Shown in pieces: positions 1 through 5,582 of a stretch of DNA of 5,582 nt. The translations under genes were made by a program, and so were the position numbers. Each line of letters begins with the position of its first letter. Positions within the stretch are counted from its first letter, which is position 1. Source of the DNA: Deltaproteobacteria bacterium (lineage in GTDB: Bacteria; Desulfobacterota; Binatia; UBA9968); assembly GCA_020027655.1 (NCBI GenBank), contig JAHKKJ010000286.1:1-5582 (forward strand), given 5' to 3'. Under the pieces are notes generated by a model. That model ran no database searches. It was not told the DNA's origin and saw nothing but the letters and a program-made list of their open reading frames with translations.

Positions 1-1
1 C

Positions 2-343
2 ATCGTCCGGAGCACGGTAGGGTTAGCCATTTTAGCGCAGAAAGATGAAATCGAGGTGATGCGATTGGTCGGCGCAACCGAAGAGCTGATTCAGGCCCCA
101 TTCGTGGTCGAAGGTCTGATCCAAGGATTCATCGGGGCAGGGTTATCCGTCCTGGGGTTATGGTTTTTGGTGCTATTTCTTCGTGATCAAACACCGACTT
201 CAATCGGTCTTTTTGGAAGTTTGGGCCGGCTGCAATTTATCGATTGGAGAGGCATCGCTCTGATCCTCGCTATCGGATCGCTTTTGGGGGCGTCCGGCAG
301 TGTATTTTCCCTGCGGAGGTTTATGAAGAGATGGAAAGGATGA
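2..343 (+). CDS. ftsX: Cell division ABC-transporter permease FtsX, C-terminal part (5' end outside window)
   Basis: This is the last 113 residues of FtsX, the inner-membrane permease that pairs with the ATPase FtsE at the division septum and passes conformational signals to periplasmic wall-hydrolase activators. The frame is open from the left edge, so the true start lies upstream; the GTG-ATG at 56-61 is internal. The stretch KDEIEVMRLVGATEELIQAP matches the conserved cytoplasmic loop before the third membrane helix of FtsX (usual form: EI-x-LVGA-x-x-x-I-x-x-PF). Two hydrophobic segments follow, about 106-185 and 245-310, as expected for the last two of the four helices. The protein ends with the basic stretch SLRRFMKRWKG, typical of FtsX, which stops just after the final helix. 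The stop overlaps the start of the next gene, so the two are very likely co-translated. FtsE would be expected just upstream of the window. The family assignment is firm; only the missing N-terminus limits it. Confidence 0.93.
   Translation: MVRSTVGLAILAQKDEIEVMRLVGATEELIQAPFVVEGLIQGFIGAGLSVLGLWFLVLFLRDQTPTSIGLFGSLGRLQFIDWRGIALILAIGSLLGASGSVFSLRRFMKRWKG
315..320 (+). promoter_or_regulatory. Ribosome binding site inside ftsX that helps set the start of the EnvC-like gene
   Basis: GGAGGT lies 10 bases before the ATG at 331. A second in-frame ATG at 340 overlaps the ftsX stop as ATGA, with GAAGAG (325-330) 9 bases upstream as a weaker site. The stronger Shine-Dalgarno match favours 331; the ATGA coupling pattern favours 340. 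Both give the same signal peptide region, differing by three residues. Confidence 0.55.
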
Positions 344-1488
344 ATCGACGATCCTCTCTTTATTTATTGGTGTTTCTTTTTTTCTACGGATTGCGGCTTG
401 ATGCCGCCAGCGTCAATAAGGACCTCGAAGGGATCAAACGAAAAATAGAAAGCGAACGACAGGGAATCAACCAGGTACGAAAAAGAGAGGGTTCAGTTCT
501 CCAAGCTCTTGGCAAGATCGAACGAGATTTGGAAAAGAAAACCAAGGACCTGAATACGGCAAACTCTAAGCTTGCTTCGATCCTCGGTGCAATGCAGCAG
601 AAAGAGACCGAAGCGCAGCGACTTAGAATCTCCCTGGATCAGAGACGCGAGCTTCTGATGAAACGGGCGGTTGCGCTTTATCGCTGGCACCGTGGTGGCG
701 GTCCCTTTGTTCTTCTTAGCGGTGAAGTCCCGCTTGGAGTATTGCTCCAGCGCAAGCATTATTTGGCAGCGACAGTTTTCTTCGATCGAGAGCTGGTTGA
801 GAAATTGCACGACGAGGTGATCTATCAGGAGAATGTCAAAAGAGAGCTGGCGCATAAGAAGGAAGAACTGAGCCAACAGAGACAGATCCTCGCCGAGGTT
901 CAGGATTCAGTCCGCAAGGATGGAGAAAAGAAAAAGCAGCTCCTTGCAAGTCTTCGGCAGGAAAAAGACGGTCGCGTGCGAGCCCTCAAGGAGTTGGAGC
1001 AAGCCGCATTGCGTCTCCAAAAGATGATTGAGGAGATGTCCCGCCGGGGCGTTGGAAAGGTGCCAGAACTTCCCGCCGGCACTGGGCTTGATGCGATGAG
1101 GGGCAAACTCGAGTGGCCAGTTCGAGGACAAGTAACAGGTAGTTTTGGCAAAACCAAACATCCCGAGTTTGCAACCGAGGTCTTTCGAAAAGGCATTGAT
1201 ATTGAAGCACCCATCGGTGAGGAAATTAGAGCCGTAGAGAAGGGCAGGGTGGTGTTCGCGGAGCGCTTCTCGGGCTATGGCAAGATGGTGATCATCGATC
1301 ATGGCGAGCGTTACTTTAGTGTTTATGCGCATCTATCTGAAATTCTTAAGAAAAGTGGTGATGCGGTAAAGCGAGGAGAGACCCTGGGAACGGTCGGCGA
1401 TAGCGATTCCCTCGCCGGCTCAGGGCTTTACTTCGAGATGCGCAAGGATGGCAAGTCTATCGACCCCTTGCCATGGTTTCGAAAATAA
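331..1488 (+). CDS. EnvC-like murein hydrolase activator: secreted coiled-coil protein with degenerate LytM/M23 domain
   Basis: A predicted periplasmic protein of 385 residues that probably binds FtsX and activates peptidoglycan amidases for cell separation. Residues 1-26 look like a signal peptide: basic MERMNRR, a hydrophobic core LYLLVFLFFYGLRL, and a likely cut near DAAS. Two long charged helical regions (about 28-112 and 155-250) should form coiled coils. They are split by a segment beginning AVALYRWHRGGG (113 on), which resembles the equivalent position in EnvC-family proteins. The C-terminal LytM domain spans about 262-385. In active M23 enzymes the first zinc ligand is the His of H-x-G-x-D; here that position is Lys287 (KGIDI, Asp290 kept). 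The final H-x-H motif is replaced by GLYFEMR, with Tyr367 where a His should be, while His334 (YAHL) remains. Loss of metal ligands is what E. coli EnvC shows, so this should be an activator and not an enzyme. The gene overlaps ftsX by 13 bases. An upstream TTG (244) in frame is rejected because it would bury the signal peptide. The gene symbol is withheld because homology to E. coli EnvC is architectural. Confidence 0.88.
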   Translation: MERMNRRSSLYLLVFLFFYGLRLDAASVNKDLEGIKRKIESERQGINQVRKREGSVLQALGKIERDLEKKTKDLNTANSKLASILGAMQQKETEAQRLRISLDQRRELLMKRAVALYRWHRGGGPFVLLSGEVPLGVLLQRKHYLAATVFFDRELVEKLHDEVIYQENVKRELAHKKEELSQQRQILAEVQDSVRKDGEKKKQLLASLRQEKDGRVRALKELEQAALRLQKMIEEMSRRGVGKVPELPAGTGLDAMRGKLEWPVRGQVTGSFGKTKHPEFATEVFRKGIDIEAPIGEEIRAVEKGRVVFAERFSGYGKMVIIDHGERYFSVYAHLSEILKKSGDAVKRGETLGTVGDSDSLAGSGLYFEMRKDGKSIDPLPWFRK

Positions 1489-1557
1489 TAGATATTTTCA
1501 AAGTGTTGGGATAGAATCACCAAACTGGATGTTTCGACTTCAGCGAGGAGAGAGACT

Positions 1558-2919
1558 ATGCGAATTGTAGCAAAGCGCGGGTTCCCGGTTATCCTGCTGC
1601 TCGTGGGGATGGCCCTCGGATTCTTTTTGGCGGCTCAGTGGGTGCCGAGTGTTTCGGCAGTTCCGCGACAGGACTATGAGAGCCTAGAAGCCTTTACCAA
1701 TATTCTTTCCATCGTTAAGAAAAACTATGTGGAAGATGTGGACACCAAAAACCTGGTCAGCGGGGCCATCAATGGAATGCTGAGTTCTCTTGACCCACAC
1801 AGCGCTTATCTCACTCCTGAACTCTACAAAGAATTACAAATGGATACACAGGGGCGCTTCGGTGGCCTCGGGATTGAGATCACGGTCAAAGGCGGGATTC
1901 TCACCGTCGTCTCGCCCATCGAAGATACGCCTGCCGCTAAAGCGGGCGTCAAGCCTGGAGATCAGATTTTCAAGATCGAGGATGAGTTTACTAAAGACAT
2001 GACCCTGGTGGACGCGGTAAAGAAAATGCGCGGGCCGAAGGGGACGAAGATCACCATCTCCGTAAAACGAGAGGGCGTGCCGGAGCTGATCAATTTTACT
2101 TTGATGCGCGATACGATTCGCGTCCAGAGTGTGCGTAGTCGAAATCTTGAGGAAGGATACGGTTATATTCGGCTCGCGCAGTTTCAGGAACGAAGCGATC
2201 GTGATCTGCAGAAGGCTCTTGAAAAAATGGTGGGTGAGAAAGCAGGTCTCAAGGGATTGGTCTTGGACCTCAGAAACAACCCCGGTGGTCTATTGACCCA
2301 GGCCGTGCGCGTTGCAGATCTATTTCTCGACTCGGGCATGATTGTTTACACGGAGGGTCGAATTGAATCGCAAAAGCAGAAATACTTCGCCCAGAAAGAC
2401 GGTTCGTGGACGGATTTCCCCATCGTGGTTCTCGTGAACGGGGGGAGTGCCAGCGCCTCTGAGATTGTTGCGGGTGCGTTACAGGATCATAAACGCGCGG
2501 TTGTCTTGGGGACGAAAACATTTGGTAAGGGCTCGGTGCAAACTATTTTACCTTTGGACGATAGTTCTGCATTGCGCCTGACCACGGCGCGTTACTTCAC
2601 GCCCAAGGGACGCTCGATTCAGGCTACAGGCATTGTTCCTGATATCATTGTTGAGAGCGCGCCCCAGCAGGAGGCGAAGGTCGATGAAAAGCGCCGGCCG
2701 GGCTTGCGCGAGGAGAACCTGCCGGGCCATCTGCAGAATCAGCAGCAGACCCCCAATGCCCTACCGGATTCGGGAGACAAGGAAAAAGAGAAACAGATAC
2801 CCTCTTCTGGTCCGACGGGTGACGACAGCATTGATAATGACGCCCAGTTAAAGCGGGCCTTGGACTTGTTGAAGAGTTGGGATGTCTTTAAACAGCTGGT
2901 GCAAAAGAAGGCAGCCTAA
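1558..2919 (+). CDS. ctpA: CtpA-type carboxy-terminal processing protease (S41 family, PDZ-containing)
   Basis: A 453-residue periplasmic serine protease of the C-terminal processing (tail-specific) family, which cuts proteins near their C-termini. An N-terminal hydrophobic stretch (about 9-28) acts as a signal peptide or anchor. A helical region with the family motif NGMLSSLDPHSAYLTP follows, then a PDZ domain (about 98-185, with GGLGIEI as its binding-loop region) and the S41 catalytic core (about 200-366). The core contains LDLRNNPGGLL (Pro242-Gly244) and GGSASASEI. By alignment to E. coli Prc, the nucleophile is Ser299, with Asp310 and the general base Lys324 in TFGKGSVQ; the 25-residue Ser-Lys spacing matches the family exactly. 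A polar, charged tail of about 85 residues ends in a helical DAQLKRALDLLKSW stretch, common in CtpA proteins. GAGGAG at 1545-1550 is a good ribosome site 7 bases before the ATG. A 69-base gap separates it from the EnvC-like gene with no convincing promoter, so both are probably on one transcript. It ends before the terminator at 2959. Confidence 0.95.
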   Translation: MRIVAKRGFPVILLLVGMALGFFLAAQWVPSVSAVPRQDYESLEAFTNILSIVKKNYVEDVDTKNLVSGAINGMLSSLDPHSAYLTPELYKELQMDTQGRFGGLGIEITVKGGILTVVSPIEDTPAAKAGVKPGDQIFKIEDEFTKDMTLVDAVKKMRGPKGTKITISVKREGVPELINFTLMRDTIRVQSVRSRNLEEGYGYIRLAQFQERSDRDLQKALEKMVGEKAGLKGLVLDLRNNPGGLLTQAVRVADLFLDSGMIVYTEGRIESQKQKYFAQKDGSWTDFPIVVLVNGGSASASEIVAGALQDHKRAVVLGTKTFGKGSVQTILPLDDSSALRLTTARYFTPKGRSIQATGIVPDIIVESAPQQEAKVDEKRRPGLREENLPGHLQNQQQTPNALPDSGDKEKEKQIPSSGPTGDDSIDNDAQLKRALDLLKSWDVFKQLVQKKAA

Positions 2920-2958
2920 ACTGGGTTGCGCCTGTTTAAACTCGTCAAGAAATTCTCC

Positions 2959-2990
2959 ATTGGCCCTCCGTCCGGAGGGCTAATTTTTTG
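2959..2990 (+). terminator. Intrinsic (rho-independent) terminator after ctpA
   Basis: An 11-base-pair hairpin with a single G-U wobble: 2959-2969 (ATTGGCCCTCC) pairs with 2974-2984 (GGAGGGCTAAT) around a GTCC loop. The core of seven pairs (GCCCTCC/GGAGGGC) is perfect. Six T residues follow at 2984-2989. The T-run lies only on the + side, so it terminates rightward transcription, closing the ftsX-envC-ctpA unit. The rest of the 105-base gap (2920-3024) shows no gene. No clear -35/-10 pair for xseA is visible. Confidence 0.9.
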
Positions 2991-3024
2991 TGGCTAGACA
3001 TTCCGCAGTCGGAGCTGGACCCTA

Positions 3025-4254
3025 ATGAAAAAAGCGGCGGATGACTTACCTCTGTTCGCCCGACAAGCTCCACGGTTTTTCACCATCAGCGAGCTCAACC
3101 AAATCATCAAGGGGACCCTCGAGCAAGAATTGGACGGATTCTGGGTTGTGGGTGAGGTCTCTAATTTTCGTGTCCCGCCTTCCGGCCACTATTACTTCAC
3201 GCTCAAAGATGACAAGAGTCAGATTTCGGCGGTGATGTTTCGGCGCCAGGGTCTTGGTCTCACCTTTGCCCCGGAAAATGGTATGGAGGTACTATGCTTC
3301 GGCAAAGTCAGTCTCTACCCGGTTCGCGGAGACTTGCAGTTATACGTTGAGAACATGGAGCCAAGGGGGCAAGGGGCCCTCTACTTGGCGTTCGAACAGT
3401 TGAAAAAGAGGCTGGCTGCTGAGGGCTTATTCGCAGAGGCGCGCAAGAAAACTTTGCCCTTGTTACCTGCCTCAATCGGCATCGTCACGTCTGAAAGAGG
3501 TGCCGCTCTGCGCGATATGCTGCGTATCATCGGCGACCGCTATCCTGATCGCCGTATCGTTGTGCGGCCTGTGAGAGTTCAGGGTGAAGGGGCGGCTGAG
3601 GAAATTGCCTCGGGTATCACCGAACTCGGAGGATCGGGTCAGGTGGATGTTATGATCGTTGGCCGCGGCGGCGGATCCTTGGAAGATCTCTGGGCTTTCA
3701 ACGAGGAGATCGTGGCACGAAGCATCTTTGCCTCGCCGGTGCCGGTAATCTCCGCGGTGGGCCACGAAATAGATTTTACCATTGCTGACTTTGTCGCGGA
3801 TTTGCGCGCGCCCACGCCAACCGCGGCTGCCGAGGTCGTGGTTCCGAGAAAGTCTGAATTGGTAGACCAGGTAGTGGATTTGGAAAAACAGCTCTTGCAA
3901 TGGATGCGGCGGAAGCTGGAACTGGCTAGAGAGGACTGGAGTGGTTTCGTCAAGAGGCTGGCCGATCCTGAACGGAAGTTGCGTGAAACCCAACAGCACG
4001 TGGATGAGTTGTCAGTTGATCTTGTGCGCCGTTGCCGAGATCGTATACGTCAGCTCAAAAACCGGTTAGTCCAAGGGGGCGGGCGGCTGGACGCGTTAAG
4101 TCCCTTGGCGGTTTTGAATCGTGGTTACAGCATCACCCATAAAATACCGGAGGAAAAACTCGTCAAAGACGCAGCCTCTTTGGACATCGGCGATTTTCTC
4201 CGCGTCACGTTTGCGAAGGGTAAAGCGATCTGCCGGGTGGAAGGAAAAGAATGA
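3025..4254 (+). CDS. xseA: Exodeoxyribonuclease VII large subunit
   Basis: The catalytic subunit of exonuclease VII, a cytoplasmic nuclease that degrades single-stranded DNA from both ends without needing a metal ion, yielding oligonucleotides; it acts in repair and mutation avoidance. At 409 residues it is slightly shorter than the 456 of E. coli. An N-terminal OB-fold for single-stranded DNA binding covers about 18-114 (TISELN, FWVVGEVSNFR, GHYYFTLKD). The catalytic domain starts near 135. Residues equivalent to the four functionally important positions in E. coli XseA (Asp155, Arg205, His238, Asp241) are all present with identical spacing: Asp164 (ALRDML), Arg214 (GRGGGS), His247 and Asp250 (GHEID). 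The conserved ADLRAPTPTAAAE follows, then a long helical coiled-coil arm (about 275-355) that would bind XseB, and the terminal LSPLAVLNRGYSI motif (358-370). GGAG at 3011-3014 precedes the ATG by 10 bases. The gene starts a new unit after the terminator and abuts the M23 gene with a one-base gap. Confidence 0.97.
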   Translation: MKKAADDLPLFARQAPRFFTISELNQIIKGTLEQELDGFWVVGEVSNFRVPPSGHYYFTLKDDKSQISAVMFRRQGLGLTFAPENGMEVLCFGKVSLYPVRGDLQLYVENMEPRGQGALYLAFEQLKKRLAAEGLFAEARKKTLPLLPASIGIVTSERGAALRDMLRIIGDRYPDRRIVVRPVRVQGEGAAEEIASGITELGGSGQVDVMIVGRGGGSLEDLWAFNEEIVARSIFASPVPVISAVGHEIDFTIADFVADLRAPTPTAAAEVVVPRKSELVDQVVDLEKQLLQWMRRKLELAREDWSGFVKRLADPERKLRETQQHVDELSVDLVRRCRDRIRQLKNRLVQGGGRLDALSPLAVLNRGYSITHKIPEEKLVKDAASLDIGDFLRVTFAKGKAICRVEGKE

Positions 4255-4255
4255 A

Positions 4256-5158
4256 ATGACAATCGCCCGCGCCATAGGAATTGCACTTGCTCTGTTGTTG
4301 CTCTTTGGTGGTCACTCCTTCGGCCGTCCGGCCGCCGCAGTGACAGCAACAAAAACCACCGAAATCTTTCAAGGCGACATTGTAGAGCTGAAGATTCCCG
4401 GCGCGGGGCTCACCGCCGTCGAGGGACGCATGGGAAAGGCGACGATCCCTTTTTTTTCGAGCGGAAGCGGTTATTACACGGCATTCGTCGGAGCGGATCT
4501 TGAAGCCAAGCCTGGTTTAGTCACGGTTATCGTCAAAGGTACGACAACGACGGGGATACAGCGCGACAGCCAGATATGGCTGATGATCAAACCCAAGTCG
4601 TTTAAGAAGGAATCGTTTTCGGTTGCCGCAGAATTCGACCAGTTGAGCCCAGAAGTACTGGAAAGAATTCGCAAGGACCAAGAGCAATTTTCCCGCGCTT
4701 TTATGACTTCCGCGCCGGAGCGTTTGTGGGAAGGACGCTTTCTCCTTCCCATAGCCAGCGAAGTCAGCTCGCCCTTTGGTTATCGCCGCGTCATTAACGG
4801 AACGTCGCGCGCGCCGCATACCGGCGTCGATTTAAGGGCTGCGTTAGGCTCAGAGGTGGTTGCCGCAAACCACGGTCGAGTGGTGTTGCTCGGCGATTTC
4901 TTTTTCAGCGGGCATAGCCTGGTGCTGGACCATGGGGCCGGACTTTATACCATGTATTTCCATCTCGCGGAGTTCAAGGTTGAAATGGGAGTCGCCGTGC
5001 GCAAAGGAGATGTGATCGGTTTGTCGGGGATGACTGGGCGCGTGACAGGGCCTCATCTCCATTGGGGTGCCCGGGTCAACGGCGCACGTGTCGACCCGTT
5101 TGAATTGGTCAATAAGCTGGGCAATTCTGAAACAAGCTCGGAATTCACGCCACCTTAA
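4256..5158 (+). CDS. Secreted M23 family metallopeptidase with intact zinc site (peptidoglycan endopeptidase)
   Basis: A 300-residue predicted periplasmic zinc peptidase that should cut peptide crosslinks in peptidoglycan. The ATG at 4256, one base after the xseA stop, gives a proper signal peptide: a hydrophobic core IGIALALLLLF (7-17) and an Ala-rich cut region near 26-31. AAGGA at 4241-4245 lies 10 bases upstream. A beta-rich N-terminal region (about 34-130) resembles the M23 N-terminal domain seen in related proteobacterial proteins (FQGDIVELKIPG, later KPGLVTVIV). A helical linker (about 135-160) leads to the LytM domain (about 164-295). All key residues are visible: zinc ligands His188 and Asp192 (HTGVDL) and His269; catalytic His236 (YFHL) and His267 of the HLH motif in TGPHLHWG. 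Unlike the EnvC-like protein in this window, this one should be active. Its place between xseA and xseB suggests shared transcription and perhaps translational coupling. The exact crosslink cleaved cannot be told from sequence. A longer in-frame opening reaching into xseA is rejected. Confidence 0.93.
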   Translation: MTIARAIGIALALLLLFGGHSFGRPAAAVTATKTTEIFQGDIVELKIPGAGLTAVEGRMGKATIPFFSSGSGYYTAFVGADLEAKPGLVTVIVKGTTTTGIQRDSQIWLMIKPKSFKKESFSVAAEFDQLSPEVLERIRKDQEQFSRAFMTSAPERLWEGRFLLPIASEVSSPFGYRRVINGTSRAPHTGVDLRAALGSEVVAANHGRVVLLGDFFFSGHSLVLDHGAGLYTMYFHLAEFKVEMGVAVRKGDVIGLSGMTGRVTGPHLHWGARVNGARVDPFELVNKLGNSETSSEFTPP

Positions 5159-5177
5159 AATGGGGCTGAGAAATAAA

Positions 5178-5441
5178 ATGACTAAAAAAGATCAGGCAGA
5201 CAAGAAATTCGAGTCGGCTCTGGAAGAGCTGGAAAGCGTCGTCGAGCAGTTGGAATCGGGGGATCTTTCACTTGAAGATGCGCTGGCCGCATTCGAAAAG
5301 GGAGTTGGTCTGGTCAAGTACTGTAATCAGAAATTGAGTGAAGTAGAAAAAAAAGTTGAGCTTTTGCTCAAGGACAAGGAAGGCAGACTGCAACTCAAAC
5401 TATTGGATTCTCTGGCCGGTGATGAGGAGAAGGACGAATAG
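5178..5441 (+). CDS. xseB: Exodeoxyribonuclease VII small subunit
   Basis: An 87-residue, all-helical subunit that binds the coiled-coil arm of XseA; several copies of XseB assemble per XseA and are needed for a stable, regulated nuclease. The family signature is plain: KKFESALEELESVVEQLESG, followed by DLSLEDALAAFEKG and a second helix with LVKYCNQKLSEVEKKVE. The length fits the usual 75-90 residues. The tail LLDSLAGDEEKDE is acidic. The chosen ATG (5178) has a weak GAG site 7 bases upstream and gives an N-terminus of normal length. An alternative in-frame ATG at 5160 would add MGLRNK but has no ribosome site close enough. The gene follows the M23 stop by 19 bases and is probably in the same operon as xseA. 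No terminator with a T-run is visible after it before the window ends. Confidence 0.95.
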   Translation: MTKKDQADKKFESALEELESVVEQLESGDLSLEDALAAFEKGVGLVKYCNQKLSEVEKKVELLLKDKEGRLQLKLLDSLAGDEEKDE

Positions 5442-5463
5442 GGCGATCGACAGAGGGATCATG

Positions 5464-5582
5464 CTAGTGTCCCACTCTTTGTGCGATCCACTGTTCATGG
5501 TTGACCGGTGCTGACGATCCAGAGAGTTCCGCTACGAGTTGCTCCAAATAACTTACCAAGAACTGCCGCGAAACAAAGTCCT
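5464..5582 (-). CDS. Possible C-terminal end of an unidentified convergent gene (5' end outside window)
   Basis: Reading leftward from the right edge, one frame is open for 38 codons to a TAG at 5466-5464. The peptide ends in EQWIAQRVGH and begins with DFVSRQFLVSYLEQLVAEL, which has the regular spacing of an amphipathic helix; this is more protein-like than any plus-strand frame in the same stretch. I do not recognise the family. If real, it is a gene converging on xseB, with only 22 bases between the two stops. Against it: 38 codons can stay open by chance, and no start, ribosome site or domain can be seen. The plus strand of 5442-5582 carries no convincing gene start. Confidence 0.4.
   Translation of the reverse strand, partial: DFVSRQFLVSYLEQLVAELSGSSAPVNHEQWIAQRVGH

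Noticed and set aside
244..330. N-terminal extension of the EnvC-like gene from TTG 244
   Set aside because: It would overlap ftsX by 100 bases and place the signal peptide internally; the ATGs at 331/340 have better context.
1489..1557. Possible promoter before ctpA with TAGAAT at 1512-1517 as a -10 element
   Set aside because: No acceptable -35 sequence lies 16-18 bases upstream, so it is not supported as a promoter.
3472..3999. Long minus-strand open frame (175 codons) opposite xseA
   Set aside because: It lies wholly inside a confidently assigned xseA, matches no known protein character, and is explained by codon composition of the gene on the other strand. The same holds for the antisense frames at 493-876, 907-1332 and 4474-4819.
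4121..4255. N-terminal extension of the M23 gene into xseA
   Set aside because: The extra residues are basic and low in family character, and they would bury a clear signal peptide that begins at ATG 4256.
4321..4334. Inverted repeat CGGCC/GGCCG
   Set aside because: A short GC-rich palindrome in the signal peptide coding region with no T-run; best explained by Arg/Pro/Ala codons.
5067..5177. N-terminal extension of xseB into the M23 gene
   Set aside because: XseB proteins are about 75-90 residues; the extension falls within the conserved end of the LytM domain in another frame.
5445..5519. Four GATC sites within 75 bases after xseB
   Set aside because: Spacing is irregular and GATC is frequent throughout the window; there is no other sign of an origin or a methylation-controlled site.
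1..5582. Search for CRISPR arrays, tRNA/rRNA, insertion sequences, att sites, defence or toxin-antitoxin genes
   Set aside because: No spaced repeats, terminal inverted repeats, cloverleaf sequences or matching protein families were seen; the window is nearly filled by housekeeping genes.

Overview
The window holds conserved bacterial housekeeping genes from a Gram-negative (diderm) organism. An FtsX-EnvC type divisome module with a periplasmic CtpA protease, followed by xseA, an M23 peptidase and xseB, recalls Deltaproteobacteria-like lineages (Desulfobacterota, Myxococcota, Binatota, or NC10/Methylomirabilota). That placement rests on remembered gene order and general protein character, not on a search. 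GC is moderate, roughly the low to mid 50s percent by eye. All complete genes lie on the + strand and are tightly packed.

Layout: (1) 2-343, the C-terminal end of the division ABC-transporter permease FtsX, cut by the window edge. (2) 331-1488, a secreted coiled-coil protein with a C-terminal LytM domain that has lost metal-site residues, which is the EnvC-type amidase activator design. It overlaps ftsX. (3) 1558-2919, a CtpA-type S41 processing protease with a complete Ser/Lys dyad. (4) 2959-2990, a strong intrinsic terminator that closes the first transcription unit. (5) 3025-4254, xseA, the exonuclease VII large subunit. (6) 4256-5158, a secreted M23 peptidase with a complete zinc site. 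(7) 5178-5441, xseB, the exonuclease VII small subunit. (8) 5442-5582, no plus-strand gene is visible. A minus-strand reading frame ending at 5464 enters from the right edge and may be the tail of a convergent gene.

How the genes fit together: FtsX with its off-window partner FtsE is expected to span the inner membrane and bind and activate the EnvC-like protein, which in turn switches on peptidoglycan amidases at the septum. CtpA proteases act in the periplasm and, in several Gram-negatives, degrade cell-wall hydrolases. The first unit therefore reads as a wall-remodelling and division module. The second unit joins a DNA-repair nuclease (XseA/XseB) to an apparently active cell-wall endopeptidase encoded between its two subunits.

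I found no mobile element, CRISPR array, RNA gene or defence system. The points most worth a second look are the paired degenerate and intact LytM domains, the M23 gene inside the exonuclease VII operon, and the unidentified minus-strand frame at the right edge where ispA might have been expected.
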